Source: Bradyrhizobium vignae
GTDB lineage: Bacteria > Pseudomonadota > Alphaproteobacteria > Rhizobiales > Xanthobacteraceae
NCBI RefSeq assembly: GCF_004114425.1
Contig: NZ_RDQF01000007.1
Span: 153,992-217,991 of the forward strand
Direction: 5' to 3'
Length of the DNA stretch: 64,000 nt
Position 1 is the stretch's first letter; each line of letters starts with the position of its first letter. Shown here piece after piece: positions 38,722-46,102 of this stretch. The notes under the pieces were generated by a model. The model ran no database searches and was not told where the DNA came from. It was given only the letters and a program-made list of their open reading frames with translations. The position numbers and the translations under genes were made by a program.

Positions 38722-38743
38722 CCTCTCCCGCAAGCGGGAGAGG
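38722..38743 (-). other. Perfect GC hairpin between TAXI binding-protein and permease genes
   Basis: CCTCTCCCGC and GCGGGAGAGG are perfectly complementary around AA. It lies 48 nt after the TAXI gene stop and about 80 nt before the permease start, on the transcribed minus strand. No T-run follows. A role in raising binding-protein over permease yield is plausible. Confidence 0.55.
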
Positions 38744-38790
38744 GAGTGCACCTCTCGCGTGACAGCGATCGAGTCCGGTAACGCCACCTT

Positions 38791-39957
38791 CTATTCCTCG
38801 AACCCGTTCGGCATGCCGGCTTTGGCCAGCGCGGCGGCGCGCGCCTTCATCCAGCCGTCGAGGAACGCCTTGTCGTCTGAGGGTGGATTGGACTTGCCGT
38901 ACTCCGTCCACGCCGCGGCGAGCACCTCCTGGCGCTTGAACAGCTTGTTGTTGTGCGCCTCCTGCGCGTCGCTCCATTGCCCGGCCTCCTTCAGCGCCTT
39001 CACGGCGCCGGGATGCACCGGCACCACCCAGTTCTTGGTCTGGCGATCGGCCGCGAGCCCGCCGGCGCCGGGCGCGGAATCCTTGTAGGCGTCGTAATTG
39101 ACGATCATCGCCTTGGAGATGGCGTAGACCTGGTCGATTGGTTGCGAGGCATAGGCGACGAAGATCGGGTAGGGGTAGTTGCCGAGCTCGACCGGCTTCT
39201 CCGGCGAGATGCCGGCGCCGCAGGTCGCAAGCTGCGGAAAGAAGAACGAGCCGACCTCCTGCATCCGTGCCCAGCCTTCCTTGTCGTTGGCCGGCAGCGG
39301 CGGCCAGATCAATCCGCGCGGCGAGGTCTCGGCCTCCTTGGCGGGGCCGGTGATGGTGGTGCCGAAGGCGGCATCGACGTCGTTGTTGATCAAGCCTTTC
39401 CACATCGCCCCATAGCTTGCGAACTCGACGGTCTTGACGTCCTTCTGCGTCAACCCTGCAAAGGCGAGCACCGCGAGTGAATTCTGGTTCAGCGCGGGCG
39501 AGCCGACCACGAAGCCGACGCGCTTGCCCTTGAGGTCCTTCAGCTCCTTCACGCCGGTGTCGGCGGCCACCGCAAGCGAACCGCAATTGCAGTCGACGGT
39601 CGAGAGCAGGATCTGGAGCGGCTGCGGGCCCCATTCCTTCGAGCCGAACTCGAACACGCCTTCCTGCGCGAAGTAAGTGCCCGATCCCATCGCCGCGGAA
39701 GCCGCGCGCTTGGCGCGCAGCGGCGCAAGACGCGCCACGTCGTTGCCGGCGGGGAGCACGCGCACGTCGGTGCCGTACTTGTCCTTCATCATCTTGCCGA
39801 CGCCGACCGCGATGTTGAAGCCGGCGGTGCCGGTGTCATAGGCAGTGAACGTCAATGTCGCCGGCAGCTTGATGTCTTCGGCCAACGCATAGCGTGTAGA
39901 CGCAAAAGAAAAGCCCGCCACCAAGGCAGGCGCGAGCATGAGCAGCCCACGAAGCAT
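38791..39957 (-). CDS. TAXI-family TRAP transporter solute-binding protein
   Basis: A 388-residue periplasmic binding protein. The signal peptide (residues 1-26) ends near YALAED. The TAXI fold motifs YDTGTAGFNIAVGVG, GSGTYFAQEG and DLKGKRVGFVVGSP are present, and glutamate-binding TAXI relatives share this design. It delivers its ligand to the fused TRAP permease encoded next. Because the third gene is a glutaminase, glutamate or glutamine is a reasonable ligand, but that is inference. A 16-bp palindrome lies 54 nt upstream of its start. Confidence 0.9.
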   Translation of the reverse strand: MLRGLLMLAPALVAGFSFASTRYALAEDIKLPATLTFTAYDTGTAGFNIAVGVGKMMKDKYGTDVRVLPAGNDVARLAPLRAKRAASAAMGSGTYFAQEGVFEFGSKEWGPQPLQILLSTVDCNCGSLAVAADTGVKELKDLKGKRVGFVVGSPALNQNSLAVLAFAGLTQKDVKTVEFASYGAMWKGLINNDVDAAFGTTITGPAKEAETSPRGLIWPPLPANDKEGWARMQEVGSFFFPQLATCGAGISPEKPVELGNYPYPIFVAYASQPIDQVYAISKAMIVNYDAYKDSAPGAGGLAADRQTKNWVVPVHPGAVKALKEAGQWSDAQEAHNNKLFKRQEVLAAAWTEYGKSNPPSDDKAFLDGWMKARAAALAKAGMPNGFEE

Positions 39958-40010
39958 GTTTCCCTCCGATGATCCCCGCGTTCGTCGCGAAGATTTTCTT
40001 TCTTTGTTTG

Positions 40011-40026
40011 AAACAAAATTTTGTTT
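40011..40026. promoter_or_regulatory. Perfect 16-bp palindrome upstream of the TAXI-TRAP operon
   Basis: AAACAAAATTTTGTTT is a perfect palindrome in an AT-rich stretch of otherwise GC-rich DNA. It sits 54-69 nt before the TAXI ATG, a position typical of an operator. KdgR/IclR-type operators contain similar TGAAACA half-sites, and an IclR gene lies 415 nt away, but a link is not shown. Confidence 0.5.
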
Positions 40027-40124
40027 GAGCAGATCATGTCACCGGGCATTCGCGATGGCAACGCCGTAACGTGCATGCGGGAATGCGGCTGACAGATTGT
40101 CGCGGAAACGACCGGATAAAACAC

Positions 40125-40346
40125 TCAACTCGTGACGATCGCGATCGCCTGTCCCTCGGCGACGACGTCGTCGAGCTTCACCAGAAGCGATGTGATCGTG
40201 CCGTTCGCCGGCGAAAGCACCGGGATCTCCATCTTCATCGCTTCGACGACCACAACGTCATCGCCATCTGCGACGGTTCCTCCAACTTGCACGGGAGTTG
40301 CGCAGATGCGTCCCGCGACCTCGGTGACGATCTTAATTTCTGGCAT
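40125..40346 (-). CDS. Free-standing biotin (carboxyl carrier) domain protein
   Basis: A 73-residue biotinyl domain. The biotinylated lysine is in VEAMKMEIPV (about residue 37), flanked by the usual beta strands and the glycine-turn mirror motif DVVAEGQAI. It would carry carboxybiotin between a biotin carboxylase and a carboxyltransferase. The start at 40346 has AAAAGG upstream. It is divergent from an IclR regulator that precedes a carboxyltransferase gene. No biotin carboxylase gene is in the window. Confidence 0.88.
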   Translation of the reverse strand: MPEIKIVTEVAGRICATPVQVGGTVADGDDVVVVEAMKMEIPVLSPANGTITSLLVKLDDVVAEGQAIAIVTS

Positions 40347-40401
40347 GCCATCGCCTTTTTGTTGTCGTCGCAAAATGCCTGAGGTAGCGTCGTCTGCAAG
40401 T

Positions 40402-40414
40402 GGAATTTAATTCC
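40402..40414. promoter_or_regulatory. Candidate IclR-type operator
   Basis: GGAATTTAATTCC is a perfect palindrome (6-bp arms, one central base). It closely resembles the classical IclR box as I remember it (TGGAAATNATTTCCA). It lies 27 nt upstream of the iclR-type ATG and 56 nt upstream of the divergent biotin-carrier gene, so it could control both. Confidence 0.55.
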
Positions 40415-40440
40415 GCAGAGCGAAACAGACGGTAGGGATC

Positions 40441-41412
40441 ATGGGACGACGTTCGGAGCGGTTGAGCAGGCAAGGTGCGCTCGCTGGTGATGCCGGTGAG
40501 GGTGATGTCATCCAGGTGGTGTCGCGCGCGTTCGATGTGTTGCGATGCTTCGAGGGCCACGAGGCGAGGCTCGGCAATCTCGAGATTTCGAACCGCTGCG
40601 GTTTGCCGCGCTCGACGGTATCGCGGCTCACGCACACGCTGACCCGCATGGGCCAGCTGGTGTATCTGCCGCGCGATCAGAAATATCGCATCGGCCCCAG
40701 CGCGGTGGCGATGAGCGCCTCGATGATGAAGGGCGCGCAACTGCGCAGCATGATCCGGCAACGGCTCCAGGAAGTGGCCGAGCAGCTGCCGGGCACCGTC
40801 GGCTTCGTCGTGCCCGATCGCTTCCATCTCGTCTATCTCCTGTTCGCGCGCTCGGCGAGCGCGCTCGGCCTGCACGAGGGCACCGGTAGCCGCATCTCGA
40901 TGGCGTCGACCGCCGCAGGCGCGGCCTACACCGCGGCCCTGGCGCCGGAAGTCGGCGATGCCTTCGTCGCAGACATGGAGCGGGAAGCCCCCGAGGCTGC
41001 CAAGATTCTCAAACCCCGCATCGAGGCCAACCGGCAGTCGCTGCGCGAGCGCGGCTATGTCGTGGCCTGCGGCCTTTGGAGCCCGCACATCAACGGCCTC
41101 GCGGTGCCGATCTGGTCGCCGCAATACCAGACCTTCGTGGTCATCACGATCGGCCTGCTGTCGGCGATGTATGACGAGCAGCGTCTGCATGACGAAGTCG
41201 CTCCGCTGATGCTCGAGCTTGGCCGCTCGCTCGGCAGCCTGATGGAAGGCGCGGAGGGCAACGCCTTCAACAACCGTATCTCGCGTAAGCCGGTCGCCAT
41301 GGCCGTGCACAACAACAAGCCGATCAATTCGGAGGGAGTGAATGAACTGGAAGCCGGAACTCGACGAGCTCGCCCGGCGCGAAGCCTTCGCGCGGGAGAT
41401 GGGCGGCGTTGA
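40441..41412 (+). CDS. IclR-family transcriptional regulator
   Basis: A 323-residue regulator with a winged helix-turn-helix at about 24-85 (VSRAFDVLRCFEGHEARLG, SNRCGLPRSTVSRLTHTL) and a GAF-like IclR effector domain at about 100-275. The Ala/Gly-rich SMASTAAGAAY segment lines the ligand pocket. The C-terminal 20 residues run 71 nt into the following carboxyltransferase gene. The gene order suggests it controls the carboxyltransferase and the divergent biotin carrier; the effector is unknown. Confidence 0.9.
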   Translation: MGRRSERLSRQGALAGDAGEGDVIQVVSRAFDVLRCFEGHEARLGNLEISNRCGLPRSTVSRLTHTLTRMGQLVYLPRDQKYRIGPSAVAMSASMMKGAQLRSMIRQRLQEVAEQLPGTVGFVVPDRFHLVYLLFARSASALGLHEGTGSRISMASTAAGAAYTAALAPEVGDAFVADMEREAPEAAKILKPRIEANRQSLRERGYVVACGLWSPHINGLAVPIWSPQYQTFVVITIGLLSAMYDEQRLHDEVAPLMLELGRSLGSLMEGAEGNAFNNRISRKPVAMAVHNNKPINSEGVNELEAGTRRARPARSLRAGDGRR

Positions 41413-42901
41413 CAAGGTCAAGCGACAGCATGACCAGGGCCGGCTGACTGTTCGGGAGCGTATCGACAAGCTGATCGACAAAGGCAGCTTCCACGAGATC
41501 GGTGCCGTCGCCGGCAGCGGTGAGTACGATTCCAGCGGCGATCTGAAGAAACTGACGCCTGCGAACTGCGTGTTCGGCCGCGCGCGCGTTGACGGCCGCA
41601 CCGTGGTCGTGGTGGGCGACGATTTCACCGTGCGCGGCGGCTCGGCCGATGCGTCGATCTCGGCGAAGCCGTTGATGGCGGAGGAGATGGCGCATGACTT
41701 CCGCCTGCCCATCATCCGCATCATCGAGGGCTCCGGCGGCGGCGGCTCGGTCAGGACCATCGAGACCAAGGGCGCTGCGAACCTGCCCGGCGGCATCGGC
41801 GGCACGCGCTGGTATCGCTTCACGACGGAAAATCTGTCGCGGGTGCCGGTGGTCGCGCTCGGCCTCGGCTCGGTGGCGGGCTTAGGTGCCGCGCGCCTTG
41901 CCGCCAGCCATTACTCCATCATGACGCGGAAGTCCGCGATGTTCGTTGCGGGCCCGCCGGTGGTGAAGGCGCTGGGGCAGGATCTGACCAAGGAGGAGCT
42001 CGGCGGCGCGGAGATCCAAACCCGCGCCGGCGCGGTCGATCATGCCGTCGATACGGAAGAGGAGGCGTTCGCCTGCGCGCGCCGTTTCCTCTCCTATCTG
42101 CCGTCGTCGGTCTACGAGCTGCCGCCGACCTTGCCCTGCACCGACGATCCGGAGCGAAGCGACGAGGCGCTGATGAATGCGGTGCCGCGCAACCGCAAGC
42201 AGGTCTACAAGATGCGCCCCATCATCGAGTCCGTCGTCGACAAGGGATCGTTCTTCGAGGTCGGCAAGAATTTCGGCAAGCCCGTTATCGTGGGCCTCGC
42301 GCGGCTCGAGGGCAGGGCGGTGCTGCTGCTCGCCAGCGACAGTTTCCACTACGGCGGCTCCTGGACCGCGGATGCCTGCCAGAAAGTGGTGCGCTGGGTC
42401 GATTTCGCCGAGACCTTCCATCTGCCGGTCGTCTATCTCATGGATTGCCCAGGCTTCATGATCGGCCTCGACGCCGAGAAGGCGGCCACCATCCGCCACG
42501 GCGTCCGCGCCATGGCCGCGGTCAACCAGACCACCGTGCCCTGGTGCACCGTGATCCTGCGCAACGCCTTCGGCGTTGCCGGCGTGGTGCATCAGCCCGC
42601 CGACCGCTTCTCGATCCGCTATGCCTGGCCGTCGGCCTATTGGGGCTCGCTTCCGCTCGAGGGCGGCATCGAAGCCGCCTACCGCGCCGACATCGACTCG
42701 GCGGAAGACAAGGCGGCGAAGCTGAAGGAGATCGAAGAGCGCCTCAACAAGCTCCGCTCGCCGTTCCGCTCGGCCGAAAAATTCTGGGTCGAGGAGATCA
42801 TCGATCCCAGGAAGACGCGGTCGCTGTTGTGCGAGTTCGTACGCCTCGCCGAGCCGCTGCGAAAAGCAGGGCCGCCGGAGAACTTTTCAATCAGGCCGTA
42901 G
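41342..42901 (+). CDS. Acyl-CoA carboxylase, carboxyltransferase (beta) subunit
   Basis: A 519-residue carboxyltransferase of the propionyl/methylcrotonyl-CoA carboxylase beta type, with the N- and C-terminal crotonase-like halves. The acyl-CoA region has IIEGSGGGGSVRT and LGSVAGLGAARL; the carboxybiotin half has DCPGFMIGLDAEKAA and the late PSAYWGSLPLEGGIEAAY. It transfers a carboxyl group from carboxybiotin to an acyl-CoA of unknown chain. GGAGGGAG precedes the ATG, which lies inside the end of the IclR gene. No alpha (biotin carboxylase) subunit is nearby. Confidence 0.9.
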   Translation: MNWKPELDELARREAFAREMGGVDKVKRQHDQGRLTVRERIDKLIDKGSFHEIGAVAGSGEYDSSGDLKKLTPANCVFGRARVDGRTVVVVGDDFTVRGGSADASISAKPLMAEEMAHDFRLPIIRIIEGSGGGGSVRTIETKGAANLPGGIGGTRWYRFTTENLSRVPVVALGLGSVAGLGAARLAASHYSIMTRKSAMFVAGPPVVKALGQDLTKEELGGAEIQTRAGAVDHAVDTEEEAFACARRFLSYLPSSVYELPPTLPCTDDPERSDEALMNAVPRNRKQVYKMRPIIESVVDKGSFFEVGKNFGKPVIVGLARLEGRAVLLLASDSFHYGGSWTADACQKVVRWVDFAETFHLPVVYLMDCPGFMIGLDAEKAATIRHGVRAMAAVNQTTVPWCTVILRNAFGVAGVVHQPADRFSIRYAWPSAYWGSLPLEGGIEAAYRADIDSAEDKAAKLKEIEERLNKLRSPFRSAEKFWVEEIIDPRKTRSLLCEFVRLAEPLRKAGPPENFSIRP

Positions 42902-42982
42902 AACTCTCAAACGTTCTTGCGAGGAACTGCTGTGACGAAGTAATCCAGAAACCCTCTGCGATGACGGTCATGACGCCTCTAT

Positions 42983-43115
42983 CGCCGTCATCCTGGGGTG
43001 GTCGCTTCTTCAGCGGCCCTCGAAGGACGACGGGCCGGCTGCATCGGGGCCGTGCATCCTTCGAGGCTCTCCATGGGACGCGTTGCGTCCCATGCCTCGC
43101 ACCTCAGGATGGCGG
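42983..43115. repeat. Intergenic palindromic repeat, family D
   Basis: The left arm CGCCGTCATCCTGGGGTG (42983-43000) is largely complementary to the right arm around CACCTCAGGATGGCGG (43100-43115), with inner blocks CCTCGAAGGA and TCCTTCGAGG. Just before it (about 42913-42965) is a decayed piece of family A (CTTGCGAGGAAC, GACGAAGTAATCCAGA). The element fills the gap between the carboxyltransferase and GMC genes. Confidence 0.7.
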
Positions 43116-43151
43116 ATTGCTAACGGACACGAACAACAGGAAGCGCCAATC

Positions 43152-44849
43152 GTGTACGACTTCATCATCGTGGGCGGCGGCTCGGCGGGGTCCGTGCTGG
43201 CCCACCGGCTTTCCGCTAGAAGCGCCAACAAGGTCCTGCTGTGCGAGGCCGGGCAGGACACGCCACCTGGCAACGAGCCGGCCGAGATCAGGGACGGCTA
43301 TCCCGGCACGGCCTATTTCGATCCGCGCTTCCATTGGACCGAGCTGAAGGTCACGACGCAGGTCGTCAGCCACAACAATCCGAACGAATCGCGTCCGCCG
43401 CTACGCAAATATGAACAGGCGCGCGTGCTGGGCGGCGGCTCGTCGATCAACGGCCAGATGGCTAATCGCGGCGCGCCGACGGATTACGACGAATGGGAGG
43501 CGCGGGGCGCCGAGGGCTGGAGCTGGAATGACGTGCTGCCCTTCTTCAAGAAGGTCGAGCGCGACCTCGATTTCGACGGGCCATATCACGGCAAGGACGG
43601 CCGGATCCCGGTCCGCCGCATCCCGCGGGAGCACTGGACGCAGCATTCGGAGGCGTTCGCGCAAGCCTTCCAGCAGGCAGGGCATCAATTCGTGGCTGAT
43701 CAGAACGGCGAGTTCGTCGACGGCTTTTTCCCGGTGACGCATTCCAACCAGGCCGAGCAGCGCGTCTCGGCCGCCACGGGCTATCTGGATCGCGACACCC
43801 GCAAGCGCACGAACCTCACGATCTCCACCAACACGCAAGTGCGGGAGCTGTTGTTCGATGGCACGCGCTGCGTCGGCGTCAAGGCAATGGTCGACGGACG
43901 CGAGCAGGAATTCCGCGGACGCGAGATCATTCTCTCCAGCGGCGCCATCCATTCGCCGGCACATCTGCTCCGCGCCGGTATCGGCCCGGTCGGTCACCTC
44001 AAGGACTTAGGGATTCCCGTGCTGATGGGCTTGCCGGGCGTCGGCCAGCGCCTGATGGATCATCCCTCGATTTCGCTGTCGTCCTTTGTCCGCCGCGGCG
44101 CGCGCATGAACGAGCACACCAGGCGCCACATGCAGCTCGGCCTGCGTTACTCCTCCGGGCTGCCAGGGGTGCCCAAGGGCGACATGTTCGTCGTCGTCAT
44201 CAGCAAATCGGCCTGGCACGCCGTCGGCGCGCAGATCGGCTCGCTCTTGACCTTCGTCAACAAGACCTATTCCGAGACTGGACAGGTCAAGCTTGCCTCG
44301 CGCGATCCCTCGGCAGAGCCGATCGTCGAGTTCAACCTGCTGTCCGACCGGCGCGACCTCGATCGCCTCATGAGCGGCTTCCGCAAGATGGCGGCGGTGC
44401 AGATGAGCGAAGTCGTCAGGAAGGTCACGGACAAGCCGTTCCCGGCCGCCTATACCGATCGCGTCCGCAAGATCGGCGTGGTCAACACCAGGAACAGGAT
44501 ACTCACCACGATCGCCGCGGCGCTGATGGACGGTCCGGCGGCGCTGCGTCACTACATGATCGACAATTTCGTGGTGGAAGGCTTCACCTTCGATCAGGTG
44601 ATGCACGACGACGAGGCGCTGGAAGCCTTCGTGCGCAAGGCGACGATCGGCGTGTGGCACGCCTCGTGCTCGTGCCGCATGGGCCGCGCCGACGATCCGA
44701 TGGCGGTGGTCGACAACCAAGGCCGCGTCAAGGGCGTGCAGGGCCTGCGCGTCGTCGACGCCTCGATCTTTCCGGTGGTGCCATGCGCCAACACCAACTT
44801 CCCGGTCCTGATGTCGGCTGAGAAGATCGCGGCCGCGATGATGCAGTGA
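43152..44849 (+). CDS. GMC-family FAD oxidoreductase (choline dehydrogenase-like)
   Basis: A 565-residue flavoprotein. The FAD-binding motif is VGGGSAGSVLAHRL (about 7-20), then the GMC signature RVLGGGSSINGQMANRG. The C-terminal active site has WHASCSCRMG and VPCANTNFP. It oxidises an alcohol to an aldehyde; the alcohol is unknown. I start it at GTG 43152, with AGGAAG 8 nt upstream; the frame extends to 43083 through the repeat and is not native. With the carboxyltransferase gene upstream it may belong to one degradative route. Confidence 0.88.
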   Translation: MYDFIIVGGGSAGSVLAHRLSARSANKVLLCEAGQDTPPGNEPAEIRDGYPGTAYFDPRFHWTELKVTTQVVSHNNPNESRPPLRKYEQARVLGGGSSINGQMANRGAPTDYDEWEARGAEGWSWNDVLPFFKKVERDLDFDGPYHGKDGRIPVRRIPREHWTQHSEAFAQAFQQAGHQFVADQNGEFVDGFFPVTHSNQAEQRVSAATGYLDRDTRKRTNLTISTNTQVRELLFDGTRCVGVKAMVDGREQEFRGREIILSSGAIHSPAHLLRAGIGPVGHLKDLGIPVLMGLPGVGQRLMDHPSISLSSFVRRGARMNEHTRRHMQLGLRYSSGLPGVPKGDMFVVVISKSAWHAVGAQIGSLLTFVNKTYSETGQVKLASRDPSAEPIVEFNLLSDRRDLDRLMSGFRKMAAVQMSEVVRKVTDKPFPAAYTDRVRKIGVVNTRNRILTTIAAALMDGPAALRHYMIDNFVVEGFTFDQVMHDDEALEAFVRKATIGVWHASCSCRMGRADDPMAVVDNQGRVKGVQGLRVVDASIFPVVPCANTNFPVLMSAEKIAAAMMQ

Positions 44850-44880
44850 GTGGCAGCGAGTTCTGGCGTCCGGACAATAC

Positions 44881-44913
44881 AGGAGCAGTACAGGAGCAGT
44901 ACAGGAGCAGTAC
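44881..44913 (+). repeat. Three tandem copies of an 11-bp unit
   Basis: AGGAGCAGTAC occurs three times in immediate succession (44881, 44892, 44903), followed by a partial fourth (AGGGA). It lies 31 nt after the GMC stop. The 11-bp period shifts frame, so it is not a coding repeat. A replication-slippage tract or a phased binding-site array are both possible. Confidence 0.85.
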
Positions 44914-44966
44914 AGGGAAGAGGAGCGCTGATAGGAACCTTGTCCAGTGTCCTGCATTCAACGCGT

Positions 44967-45104
44967 ATGAGAAACCTGTATTTCGGCATCGGCGCTCTCG
45001 CCGGCGCGCTGGTTCTTCTCACGATATGGCTAGCCGAGCACGAGCGGCAGGCGTCAATCGACCGTCTTCAGCAATGGGAGATTCCGCACGCGCCTGCGCG
45101 TTAG
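44967..45104 (+). CDS. Putative 45-residue single-span membrane protein
   Basis: The frame encodes MRNLYFGIGALAGALVLLTI and continues to a total of 45 residues, with one membrane helix (about 4-22) and a charged cytoplasmic tail. The hydrophobic segment and codon use support a real small gene, but no clear ribosome binding site is seen before the ATG at 44967. The frame is open upstream to 44850 through the 11-bp tandem repeat. Family not recognised. Confidence 0.4.
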   Translation: MRNLYFGIGALAGALVLLTIWLAEHERQASIDRLQQWEIPHAPAR

Positions 45105-45419
45105 GAGCGGATCTTCCCTTAATGCCGCTGCTGCAGGCATAGCCGCACTGTCATCGGGGACGAACCGGATATTGGCCAAGCAAGTGGCTCCGCAACGTTC
45201 CAAAATGCGAGCCGGGACTCGACTGCATGCAGCAGGTTTTTCGCGCGGGACGTGCATTCGCGCACTGCGTTTGAATCATGTCGGTCACTACGTGTAGGCG
45301 CCGATGATCGCGGCACCGCGTCGCGCTAGCATTTTCAGCCGCTCTTTAGGCCCCATTTCAGCCAAACTGTTATTGGTTCCTCGCTGTCCGGGGCAGGGTC
45401 TCTCATTTGGAGTCCTGCA
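45105..45419. other. Gene-free region
   Basis: A 315-nt stretch between two small genes. No coding frame with a binding site is visible on either strand, nor any strong hairpin. Its base composition is slightly more AT-rich than the surroundings. It probably holds the promoter of the secreted protein at 45420. Confidence 0.5.
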
Positions 45420-46028
45420 ATGTTCAAGCGAGTATTTTCTGCGTGCTTCTTCGTTGTCTTAGGTTCTGTCGCTTCGGAAGCGCGGCCATATCGCGTTCAT
45501 CAAGCTCCTGAATGCAATGTCACCATGCCCTGCGACTTCTCCTATTCGCAGACGCGACGCGAGCGGGCTTCCGCGTCCTCAACTTCCACGTCCTCACTAG
45601 CTTCTCGATCTTCGCTGATTTCCAGGTCCTCACTGCAAGCCTACCGCTCGACGCAACTGACGGTGACTGATGCCGGGGGCAGCGTTGCGCCGGCGGCCGT
45701 CTCCCGTGTCTCCAGCGCTCGCATTGTCGGTGGCCGTCCAGCCGGCTGCCCTTCCTCTTTCTGCGGCTGCGGCGCGGCTCTGCGCGTGTTCGGTCGTATC
45801 GTGCCGGAATTGAATCTTGCGTCCAACTGGCTGCGCTTTCCGCGGACATCGCCCGCACCAGGAATGGTTGCTGCGCGACGCGGTCACGTTTTCGTCCTCG
45901 AGCAGCACCTCGGAGGCGACGTCTGGCTGGCCTATGACGCCAACTCGGGCGGGCACGCGACGCGAATCCATGCGCGTTCATTGCGAGGGTATACGATCGT
46001 CAACCCGCGCGGCGGTTCGATGGCTTGA
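45420..46028 (+). CDS. Secreted hypothetical protein with Ser-rich linker and GCP/CGCG domain
   Basis: A 202-residue exported protein. A signal peptide (residues 1-21, ending SEA) is followed by a short Cys-containing segment (ECNVTMPCDF). A low-complexity Ser/Arg region follows (about 48-80), built partly from a duplicated nucleotide unit (TTCCACGTCCTCACT and TTCCAGGTCCTCACT). The C-terminal part (about 100-200) contains GGRPAGCPSSFCGCGAAL, LNLASNWLRFP and GHVFVLEQHLGGDVWLAYD, a conserved rhizobial domain that reminds me of NlpC/CHAP-like folds (Cys then His). I assign no activity. Confidence 0.65.
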   Translation: MFKRVFSACFFVVLGSVASEARPYRVHQAPECNVTMPCDFSYSQTRRERASASSTSTSSLASRSSLISRSSLQAYRSTQLTVTDAGGSVAPAAVSRVSSARIVGGRPAGCPSSFCGCGAALRVFGRIVPELNLASNWLRFPRTSPAPGMVAARRGHVFVLEQHLGGDVWLAYDANSGGHATRIHARSLRGYTIVNPRGGSMA

Positions 46029-46102
46029 GGACAGCGGACCCCACTCTCGATAAGACGATGGACGGGTCGCAACATCTTCGCGACCCGCCCACGTAGCATG
46101 GA

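Noticed and set aside
44881..44913. Possible CRISPR array
   Set aside because: The repeat unit is 11 bp with no spacers and no cas genes nearby.
45105..45419. Small RNA or gene in the gap
   Set aside because: No promoter-terminator pair, strong fold or coding frame could be supported by eye.
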